Below, piece by piece: positions 30,678-40,142 of a DNA stretch of 64,000 nt (the first letter of the stretch is position 1; each line of letters begins with the position of its first letter). The notes beneath the pieces are model-generated. The model worked only from the letters and a program-made list of their open reading frames with translations, did no database searches and was not told the origin of the DNA. Source of the stretch: Plenodomus lindquistii (Eukaryota; Ascomycota; Dothideomycetes; Pleosporales; Leptosphaeriaceae); contig JANUWI010000006.1 of assembly GCA_025504975.1 (NCBI GenBank), positions 1,116,001 through 1,180,000 on the forward strand, given 5' to 3'. Position numbers and translations under genes: made by a program.

Positions 30678-32720
30678 ATGTTGTTCAGAAAACTCATTGG
30701 CTCTGTTGCAGCCTTTACTTCTCTTGCCGCCGCTGTCGACCTTACCGGGTATGAGTATGTCGTCGTTGGGTCCGGCGCAGGTGGAGGGTAAGCAGTTCTC
30801 TTTAATGCGAATGGCCCCAATCGCTGATTAAATACCTCAATTAGACCTTTGGCTGCTCGCCTTGCACTCGCTGGCCATAAAACCCTGCTGATTGAGGCTG
30901 GTGATGACCAAGGTGCCAACATCAACTACACTGTCCCGGCCTTCAACGCCAGAGTGTCAGAAGACCCCAACCTGGCATGGAACTTCTTCGTTCGTCATTA
31001 CGCGGATGAGACTCGTCAGGCTCGTGACTTTAAAACGACATACACTCTTCCCGATGGGGGAGAGTATACCGGTCTCAACCCTCCTGCGGGAGCCAAGATG
31101 AAGGGCGTCCTATACCCACGTACTGGCACTCTAGGCGGGTGCGTACCACTTTCTTCGCAGTGCACGTGAAACGCATGTTAACACGGAACCTTAAGATGCA
31201 CTGCGCATAACGCGTTGATTTTCGTCTATCCGCATAATTCTGACTTCGATAATGTTGCGTCGATCACCGGTGACGCCTCTTGGGCTGCGGGCAACATGCG
31301 CAAGTACTTTCAGAGGCTGGAGAACAACCACTACCTTCTCCCCGGTGCCGCGGGCCACGGAGACAACGGCTGGCTAGGAACCTCCTATGCTCCCATTGAC
31401 ATTGTGCTCAAGGACCCTCAACTCCTTAGTATGATCACCGGCGCGGCCTTCGCTCTCTCAAACGAGACGAACGTCGTTGCGAACATCGGAACACTTCTTG
31501 CTGGAGACGCCAACTCTGCCTCGCCAGATCGCGACACGTCAAATGCCCTTTATCAAATCCCTATCTCGACCACCGATGGTAAGCGTACCGGATCCCGCGA
31601 GTTTGTCCTTGCTGTCAGGGATGCCAAGTTCAGCAACGGCACCAAGAGGTACCCTCTCGATGTCAGACTGAATTGCCATGTCACCAAGGTCACATTCGAC
31701 CAGACTGTCACCCCTCCTCGTGCTACTGGTGTTGAGTTCCTCGACGGTCAATACCTCTACAAGGCCAGCCCCAAGTCTAGGGGCGCTGTCGGTACTCCTG
31801 GCTCCGCGACTGCTTCGCGCGAGGTTATTGTCGCTGGCGGAACCTACAACTCTCCTCAACTGCTCAAGCTCAGTGGCGTCGGTCCCTCCGAGGAGCTCAA
31901 GAGGTTTAACATCTCTGTCGTGGTCGACCTCCCAGGTGTCGGAACCAACCTCCAAGACCACTACGAGACCAACGTCCAAGGCAAAGCACCATCCGACTTC
32001 TCCGCCCTCAACGGTTGCACATTCGGCAACTCCTCCCCCGACCCCTGTCTCAACCGCTGGCAGACTTCTGTCCTTGGTAACCGCGGCATCTACGCTTCCC
32101 CCGGTCTCGGTGCATCCATGTTCTACAAGTCCTCTGTCACCGAACGCAACGAGTACGACGTTTTTGTCTTCGGAGGACCCGTGAACTTCAGGGGCTACTT
32201 TCCAAACTACAGCTTCAACGCCACATCCGAGCACGACTGGTTCACCTGGGCCATCCTCAAGGCGCACCCCCGTAACACCGCCGGATCCGTCTTGCTGCGC
32301 TCTTCGGACCCTCTCGATGTGCCTGATATCACATACAACTACTTTGATACTGGCGTTGGCGACTACCAAAAGGATATCACCGCCATCTCTGAGGCTATCG
32401 ACCTTGCCCGTGACTCTTTCACGCGCCAACTCGTTCCCATCAGAGAAGTACTTCCTGGTTCGCAAGTTCAGTCCGCTGGGCAGATTTCAGACTACATCAA
32501 GGATACTACTTGGGGTCATCATGCTTCGTCTACCTGCCCCATTGGTGCGGACAACGATCCCATGGCTGTGCTTGACTCGAGCTTCAGGGTTCGGGGCACG
32601 ACTGGTCTGAGGGTTGTGGATGCGTCGGTATTCCCTAAGATTCCGGGGACGTTTACCGCGGTGTCGACGTATATTGTTGCGGAGAAGGCGGCAGATGTTA
32701 TTTTGAGCCAGTTGAAGTAG
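30678..32720 (+). CDS. secreted GMC-family FAD oxidoreductase
   Basis: Three exons (30678-30787, 30845-31138, 31196-32720), 642 residues. It has an N-terminal signal peptide (MLFRKLIGSVAAFTSLAAA), then the FAD-binding motif VVVGSGAGGGPLAARLA, split by intron 1, and LIEAGDD. The GMC segment GTLGGCTAHNALIFVYP is split by intron 2. Near the C-terminus WGHHASSTCPIG supplies the catalytic His region and VVDASVFPKIPGTFTAVSTY closes the FAD site. Several Asn-X-Ser/Thr sites fit secretion. The family oxidises alcohols or sugars and includes cellobiose dehydrogenase flavodomains, aryl-alcohol oxidases and glucose oxidases; the substrate is unresolved. It lies next to a putative regulator and between two MITE copies. 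Confidence 0.92.
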
Positions 32721-33521
32721 TCCCGGGTCATGATATGGCGAGAGACTATGCAACAATTATGATTTAAGAGATGATTGAACAAATTTAATTCGAACTAAGC
32801 CCTGGCTACGCCTTGTGACGCTGTGTTCTTGATATAGCGCTAAAGACAAAACTCGAACCTACCTAGTAGGTGATGAGGCGTGTGAGTAGCAAGTGCATGC
32901 AAGCTGAATCGTAAGTTGTTGGGTCAACTTTCCCTAGTACAGCTTCACAGCCTGCGCTGGATGTTTAATCTGTTACACTTTCGCTGTACTTGATACTCTG
33001 ATTGTGGACTTTCGTTATAACCAAAGGATGTCTCACGTATAGCGTGTAACTTGATGAGAAAACCCTGTAGTTCAATCGTACGAGGTCAAAATCCAGCATG
33101 ACCAAATTGATGAGGTCTTCATGAATTTGGTCACAACACTGCAAGCCTTCCGTTGTAAAGCCCATTCTGAGGATTTAGGAATTACACATGCGCTTGAGGT
33201 GAAGCCGATGCAGATATTGGTTCTGTTCAATTGTGACAGAGTCAAATTTGCTATTATGAAGGAAACGTTGGCATACTCCAAAGGCAATTGTGACAGCATC
33301 ACATTCTCACATTACCGCCAAGCCTGTTTCATTGCGGCAAGTTCCGTATGCGTACGGACACCTCTACGCCAGCAGCAGCAATCCGCCTTGAAACTCATAT
33401 CAGGAAGCTGAAAAACTGTCAGTAGGCTTGAGAGATCCTTCCTTCACTCACGCAGACTTTCCAGGCTCTTTTGGTTGACGTTACGTTCTTGTACATTCGT
33501 CGGAAGCGTGTCGGAACTAAG
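32721..33521. other. intergenic region, no gene seen
   Basis: Separates the GMC gene from the zinc-finger regulator. Weak ORFs on both strands have no recognisable features. Confidence 0.45.
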
Positions 33522-35272
33522 ATGGTCGACTCTCCGATTGAAGTCCCGCCAAATTCTGGGGGTCCCGTCCAGCTCGAGTGTCCTGCCTACTTACCGGCGC
33601 AACCTTACTCGTCAGGCGAAAATTCAGGCCCCCACGTCCTTCAATTAGCGCACAATCCTTACACTCCAAAGTCGTGGCCTACGTTAGTGAACCGTCCCTG
33701 CACACGATCACTTGGACTAAATGTTCCTCACTGGAGATTCGCACGAGAGCTGAAGGATGCCGTACAATCAACTAACCATCAGACAGGCAAGCTGCGTCAT
33801 GCGCCTACAATTTACCATTAGATCCATGGCTGAGCGATGGCGATCGAGATAACCTGCCATATGGAACAGGCGAATATGCGCATGGTCTCGCTGGTCAAAT
33901 CCACTCCGGAGCCTCGCAAACTTCCCTGCGCTATGTCTCATCAGATCATCGTGATTTCGTCCGTCCATCAGACCTGGAACTGTTGCCTGCAGGCTTTGAT
34001 TTTAACTTCGGAGACGGAGGCACCAATGAGCGTCAACCATCGTTCGGGTTCTGCACACAGACGTACCACCCATCGTCGCAAGGCAGCGAACAGCTTGTCG
34101 CAAACTTACAGCCTCATGCGAACCGCACAAATACAAGGTCTTCCAGACGGAAGCACATTGACATCGTCAAAGCCTGGCTCCATGAGCATGCTTTCTCGCC
34201 GTATCCTACGCCGCAGCAAAAGAAGGAATTGTCGCTTGAAACAGGGCTCTCGACTAGGGAACTTAATGTCTGCCTAAGTAACCTGAGGGCACGTTGCTCG
34301 CCTTGTAAGTCCAGCGAGAACTCATAGTCGAAGTTCAGACTACTGACCACAGAGTTAGACTCGGCCAAGGATGAAGATGCAGATCTCGTGGCGAGTGATT
34401 ACACCAACTCAGACACAGGCATGTCAGCATTCTTTGGAGTCACAGGCGATGGCCACCAAGGGTTGTTTGCTCCATGGGATGCATACTCCACCGACGCAAC
34501 CGGGAATGCAATACATTTGAGTGACAGCTCATCTTGGATGGATCTACTCGAAGTAAACGCCTTGGCTACGGGTCCTACAGGATCACCCTCATCATCGCCA
34601 ATCAGTAGCACGCACCCTGATCTACGCCTGGCTGCACAAAGCACTAGCACTGAGGTCTCCGAAATGTTCAGTCGATCAGCTCTCAAACGAAAAGGCAAAA
34701 GGCGTCACGCTCCCAGGACCGAACATCACAACACGCCGGCTTCTCTCACTACCCCTTTGGCAAATACTCACCCCACCACACACAATGTAATAAACAAATA
34801 CCACTGCACTGCATGCACGAGATCCTTCAAGGACCCCTACGCCTGGAAGCGGCACGAGTCAGGCGTACACGGTCACATTGACACTCAATGGGTGTGCACT
34901 CTCCAAGAGATTATACTCATCGACGGGAAGTGCATCTTTTGTTCTGACATTGTCAACGACATGGCGCACTTTGGTCAACACGGCATCAACTCCTGCTATG
35001 GCGAGGACAAGCGACAGCGAACTTTCAGCCGTAAGGATGGTCTCAAGCAACACGTGTTGCAAAAGCACCTTGTCACCGCAAACGACTATATTCGCAAGGG
35101 ATTCGAGCCACCACAGTGCTGGTCTGAGCAAGCTGAGATGTCACTGGACGCACGATGGTGTGGGTTTTGTCTGGAATCATTCGACAACACGCCTGCGCGG
35201 ATGAAGCACGTCGCTCAACACTTCAAAGATGGCTCTGACATGGTAACCTGGGTGTACAGGGCAACCCTATGA
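33522..35272 (+). CDS. homeodomain (TALE/KN-like) plus C2H2 zinc-finger transcription factor
   Basis: Proposed three exons (33522-33682, 33787-34304, 34359-35272), 530 residues. The middle exon is open but has no ATG; joining it to the ATG at 33522 with a GTTAGT donor and an acceptor after CTAACCATCAGACAG keeps the frame. The second intron must end at GTTAG (34358), because the nearer CACAG would create a stop. A KN-type homeodomain fragment appears near residue 175 (KAWLHEHAFSPYPTPQQKKE, then LSTRELNVCLSNLRARC). C2H2-like fingers follow: YHCTACTRSFKDPYAWKRHE, a degenerate finger, then RWCGFCLESFDNTPARMKH. This fusion is a known fungal regulator architecture. The first exon boundary is the least certain part. 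Confidence 0.72.
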
Positions 35273-35510
35273 ATTATGATTAATTCCATTCTTTTCTCGG
35301 GATATGGCGGGATTGGCGTCAGTCTCATCTCATGAATTGTGGTCACGGCTGTTTCATTATGCATCGCACATCAGCTAGCTTATGCGAGGGCTTCGCTCTC
35401 ATATATAAGTGTTTGGTTGGAATCGACAGTTGCACAGCCATTACATATACACCGTATTTCACACACCGTCTCACAGCATGACCAATAGTACAATTTGCCG
35501 GCCCCTACTA
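35273..35510. other. intergenic region, no gene seen
   Basis: 3' flank of the regulator up to the second MITE. A TATATATAAG element lies near 35400-35409, but no gene follows it. Confidence 0.4.
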
Positions 35511-35735
35511 CGAAGGAGCTCTCGTATTTATCATGTCCCCATCCACGCAACAGCGTGACGCTTAAGTCTATACGATAGTAGGGAGGTAACGAAGACCATA
35601 AAGCCTAACATAATATTATTCTACTATTTATAGATAATACACGTATTGTGTAATAACTTTTAGTAGATTACCTAGAGTGGTGTGCTAACTACAGCGCTTA
35701 TAACTTTAGAAACTAAATAAATACTAGCTCCTTCG
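35511..35735 (+). mobile_element. MITE, copy 2 (225 bp)
   Basis: It is bounded by TA on both sides and has terminal inverted repeats starting CGAAGGAGCT (left CGAAGGAGCTCTCGTATTTA, right the reverse complement of AAATACTAGCTCCTTCG). The interior is AT-rich and noncoding, and aligns with copy 1 at 29421-29643 in direct orientation. TA duplication and short size suggest a Tc1/mariner-type non-autonomous element. It ends 15 bp from the stop codon of the kinase gene on the minus strand, so that gene's 3' UTR and polyadenylation signals probably lie inside it. Confidence 0.8.
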
Positions 35736-35750
35736 TACATATTCACCAGC

Positions 35751-36892
35751 CTACAACTGTTCACCATCCTCCCACCACCCATCCTCAAGCAGCTCCTTCG
35801 CACTCGGCCGATCCCTCCAATCCAGCTTCATCATCTTCCCAATAAACTCTCTATCCTTCTTACCAACCTCCTTCTCAGTCGTCAATTCAAATGGCGTCGT
35901 CATCTCCTTTGGAATCTCATTCATCAACCACAAAATCACTGTGACTGTCTCGGGGCTAGCAATTTCCCGAATCTTCGCTGGAAAAGGCCCAAAGTAGCGG
36001 AACTGATTTTTCAGAATTCCCGATAAGTATTGTTCATGGACCCGATCAATGCCATTTGGTCTGAACAGGTTGAAATTCCCGCCGTAGATCAGGCTGATGA
36101 GCTGTGATGTTGAGGGGTATCAGCGCGCGTACGAAAACGGCGGCAAAGTTTTGCAGCAACGAATTTATGATGCAAGAGTTTTACATACCATCGCCCCGAA
36201 TGACCAGATGTCAGTGGCTGTGTTCCACGGCTCTTCAAGAAGCATCTCTGGGCTTGACCAAATCGGCGCTCCTACAAACGTTCCTGACGTTGCCCACTCC
36301 GAGTCTGTTGGGTAACATCCACCCAGATCTCCGAGTTGCACATCCGCAAATCGATCATCACCCTGCTGGAGGTTGACAAGTATATTGTCTGGCTTAACAT
36401 CTTGGATGCATCAGTCCGGCGCCATCAAAGTGTCCAGTGCCGAAACATGTACCTGCATGCACATACCCATCTCCATGCAGCACCTTCAACGCTTCTAGTA
36501 CGCATCGCGCCACATGCCTAATCTCCTTCCTTTTCAAACCCCTCCTAAACCCCTCCTCCAAGACATCACTCTCCAGATACTTCAGCGCAATCGTAACAGG
36601 CAGCTCCGGCGCGTTTATCTCATCCACCACGGGTCTAAGATACGGCGTCCGATGCTGAAACCTCTTCAACACATTGCTTTCATTCGCGACGCGTGGGTGT
36701 CCTTGTACACTCTTGATGACGATGGGGACTTGTGCTTGGTTCCTCACGGGTATTAGGGTGAAGGATAGCGTGGGATTGATCTTGGGTGTACGCTTACTTT
36801 GCGAACCAGACTGTGTTGGATACTTGTTTGGTGATGGTGTATGTCCCGAGTCTACCTTTTAGGATTTGACCGGTTCGGAAGAGAGATGACAT
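35751..36892 (-). CDS. protein kinase with HAD and DLG active-site variants
   Basis: Four exons: complement(35751-36101, 36189-36400, 36453-36742, 36798-36892), 315 residues. This is little more than a kinase domain. The N-terminus is MSSLFRTGQILKGRLG, a glycine-loop-like start. VPIVIKSVQ holds the ATP-binding Lys, VHADVKPDNILV is the catalytic loop (HAD in place of HRD), and VQLGDLGGCYP holds DLG in place of DFG. GTFVGAPIWSSPEML is the activation-segment end and TDIWSFGAM is subdomain IX. The Asp, Asn and metal-binding Asp are all present, so it may be active. It resembles fungal-expanded kinases loosely related to SRPK/CMGC. All introns are GT-AG. Confidence 0.85.
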
Positions 36893-37143
36893 TTGACGAG
36901 TCTGGAGGTTTGCTGCTGAGGCATGATAGATTGTAAGGTTGGCTATGACGGATACGGACTAGGTGATTGCACTAATGCCTAAAGAGTACCAGCGCCTTTC
37001 GCCCACGCGATGTTGACGGTACTACACTTGCGGCTCTGTGGTCTGGAAAGCTGTAGCTCACGATTAAAGTGATTAGTGCACCAATGATTGATACACACAT
37101 GAAGGACTTTCATCTCATGATTCGTTTCCTTTCAGCTAGCGGT

Positions 37144-38096
37144 CTATTTGTTCGTCCACTCGGGCTTCTGCTTCGCCGCAAAAGCCGTCATACCAATCGT
37201 CTGATCTTGACTTCCAAATAGCCCGTGGAACACTCTCCTCTCATACTCCACACCCTCTCTGACGCCTAGGTCCTGGCTCTTATTTACGACCTCCTTGCAC
37301 GCCTTGACGGTGATCTGACTGTATGACGCAATCTTCTCTGCTGTTGCAATAGCACCATCAACACACTCTTGCGCCGAGTCGAAGACCTTGGATGCCAATC
37401 CCCACTCTGCAGCCTCCTTCCCGCTGAAGTTGTCGCCTGTGAGGATGATTTCCATGGCTCTTGATTTCCCAACCGCCTTGGTCAAACGTTGTGATCCTCC
37501 TGCGCCAGGAATGACACCCAACTTGATCTCTGGTTGTCCAAATACTGCCTTCGGTCCAGCATACAAAATGTCGCCCATCATAGCGAGCTCGCAACCTCCG
37601 CCCAGCGCGTATCCGTTCACAGCAGTGATCAAAGGCTTCTTGAGGAATGTGACGAGGTCGGACCATGATTCGATGAAGTCTTTGCCGTAGGCTTCGCTGA
37701 AGGTGAGGTCCTTCATCTCTTTGATGTCAGCACCTGCCGCGAAGGCCTTCTCAGAGCCGGTGAGAACGATGGCGCCGACGGATGTGTCGGCTTGGAAGCC
37801 ACGGAGGGCTTTGTTGAGTTCGAGGATGAGTGGGGTGCCGAGGGCGTTGAGGGCTTTTGGTCGGTTGAGTTGGACTTGCGTATGTTAGTCGTGATACAAT
37901 ATATTGCATGATAGTTGCAAGATTGATATGCAGAAAGATGAATTGACTTACTCAACCCAACACCAGGCTTTGGCTTCGAGACGAGCAACATCTGGTACTC
38001 TGTCTCTGTGGCTGTAGAATATCCTCTCACGAACCTAGGCATGCCCGTCGCCTGGAAGCGGGATGCCATCCTCGCTGATGACCGTAATGCCTGCAT
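37144..38096 (-). CDS. enoyl-CoA hydratase, mitochondrial
   Basis: Two exons: complement(37144-37874, 37952-38096), 291 residues. It hydrates trans-2-enoyl-CoA in beta-oxidation. The N-terminus is an Arg/Ser-rich mitochondrial presequence (MQALRSSARMASRFQATG). The crotonase fold shows LIQLNRPKALNAL, FAAGADIKEM (oxyanion hole), ITAVNGYALGGGCELAM, and FGQPEIKLGVIPGAGGSQRL with the catalytic Glu region. The length and motifs match ECHS1-type short-chain enoyl-CoA hydratase. The start is 424 bp from that of the divergent Rer1 gene. Confidence 0.94.
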
Positions 38097-38520
38097 CTTG
38101 TATGTGCGTGTGGTTTTGGTCAATTGCAACACCTCGTTATTGAGACCCAGGACTGGAATGCGATTACATTGGAAGCGTACGCGAGTATATAGCAGCAACT
38201 ACATCAGAGTGGGTAGCATCGGGTACCTCGGTTACATCGGCCGCCCGCGCCGTCCACTCCAACCAAGGGCCCGTCCGTCGCGCGTTGGTTGCAAGCAGCG
38301 CTAAGACCGCGTTCGTCCTTAGGCGCGACCAGCCGCTTGGCACCGACCGCAGCGGCGACTAAGCCCTGCGACACCCAAGGCGAGACTTTTGGACACGACG
38401 CCTCAACAACATCGCCATACACGAGTCCACCCTTTGACCCTTTACGACGCACACGTGCGAGATACGATATTTCGCGAGCAAGATACGAGACACGCATTAA
38501 CGACAGAAGCGACCGCGGCC
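38097..38520. other. divergent promoter, enoyl-CoA hydratase / Rer1
   Basis: No gene is seen. Both neighbouring genes start outward from this stretch. Confidence 0.45.
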
Positions 38521-39370
38521 ATGGACTCGCCAGAGCCAGATACCCCTTTCGCGGCTGTGACGGCGCAAACGACAAAGTATGGGAGGGTACGTTAGAAAAT
38601 ACCCCATGTTCGCGTACATGGTCTTGGAGTCCACAAGAGATGGAAATGCGCTTGGGAGGAACAAGGAGATGCTAATAGTGGGACAGTTGTATCAAACATA
38701 CCTCGACAAGTCCACACCATACACACCTTACCGATGGGGTGGAACAGCGACCCTGTTCATCCTCTTCGGTCTGCGCATATTCTTCGCACAAGGCTGGTAT
38801 ATTGGTACGTCCTTCTTTCTTACTTACAACTCAGACATTGTTTCCCCTCAGCCTTCCACAGCCCCTCCACCAGGCCTCCGCCCCACCTTCCAATTGTCCC
38901 CTACTAACACCCATCGCAGTCGCATACTCGCTAGGCATTTACCTCCTCAACCTCTTCCTCGCCTTCCTGTCCCCCAAATTCGACCCCGCGCTCGAGCAGG
39001 ATGAAGGCATGGAAGACGGCAACGCCTCTGGCCTCCCCACAAAAGAAGACCAAGAGTTCCGCCCCTTTGTGCGCAGATTGCCCGAATTCAAGTTCTGGTA
39101 CTCGACCACCAAGGCGATTGCCATTGGCTTCTTCTGCAGTTGGTTCGAGATTTTCAACCTGCCAGTCTTCTGGCCGGTACTCGTTGTGTATTGGTTGATC
39201 CTATTTGGGCTGACTAGTAAGTTTGATCTTGTTTGAGAGCGAGGTTAGAATTCGGGTTATGATGCAGGACTAACGAGACGATAGTGCGACGCCAAATCCA
39301 ACACATGATCAAGTACCGCTACGTCCCCTTCACAGTCGGAAAGACGCGATACCCCGGCGCTCAGAACTAG
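38521..39370 (+). CDS. RER1: Rer1, Golgi-to-ER retrieval receptor
   Basis: Four exons (38521-38586, 38687-38804, 38920-39216, 39285-39370), 188 residues, the usual length of Rer1 proteins. It returns escaped ER membrane proteins to the ER in COPI vesicles. Diagnostic segments are YLDKSTPYTPYRWGGT, LGIYLLNLFLAFLSPKFDP, RPFVRRLPEFKFWYS, FFCSWFEIFNLPVFWPVLV and MIKYRYVPFTVGKTRY at the C-terminus. There are four hydrophobic spans. Introns are GT-AG with clear CTAAC branch sites (for example near 38903). Confidence 0.96.
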
Positions 39371-40142
39371 GCCGCCAACACCAACCTCCTCCTCCCTTCA
39401 TTCAGACATTTGTACTATTGGAACTGGGAGGACGGTAGCATTTGCATCATACCACAGGCGCGCATTCTGAGATACATAGACTTTTAGGTTTTCACACTTG
39501 TAGCAACAGTAGGGTTGCTTGAGCTAGGTCAGGGCGAAGAGTACGATAATGAAAGTCGATGGACCGCATGGGTTTGAAAATGATATGTTTACGTAGCAAA
39601 GGAAGCCATGGATGCTTTATCACTATTAATGCCCAGCAGAGATATTATACTGGTGTGTTTCTTGAGCGCATGGTCGTACTTGTGTACTATATATTATGTG
39701 CAAGCTAGAATTGAGACGGCTGTCTTCGATATCGTCAAACAAATGAAGTCAAAAACGCTGCATCTTTTCTGGTATGTCTCTGGTCACATTCCACAGCCAT
39801 TGCAACAATCCAAAGTCATGCAGTCTGCAGAACGAGATCACACAAACTCTTGCAAAAGTAAAGCCGAACCGGCACGATCTTGCAGGCCGCAAATACTTTC
39901 AAAGGAATTTCCAATCATGTTACAAACATAGTGATACCCGATGCAGTAACGCGTGCCCACCTGTCCGCAGCCGCGGCTTATCCCAGCACCCCACGCGCGC
40001 GAAACCACCCGCGCCCCATGCCATGCATCCCATGCATGACGCGACGCTGTCCACGCGGGGAATACCAGTGATCGTCCGCTCTATAATCTGACACTTCTGA
40101 CATGTCTATCTCGACTTCCACTCCTTTTCCACACGCCTCGAT
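39371..40142. other. intergenic region, no gene seen
   Basis: 3' flank of Rer1 and the promoter of the ferric reductase gene. I see no gene; a TATAAT-like sequence lies near 40081. Confidence 0.45.

Noticed and set aside
31539..32465. 308-codon ORF antisense to the GMC oxidoreductase
   Set aside because: It is a mirror frame of a GC-rich coding exon; no independent support.
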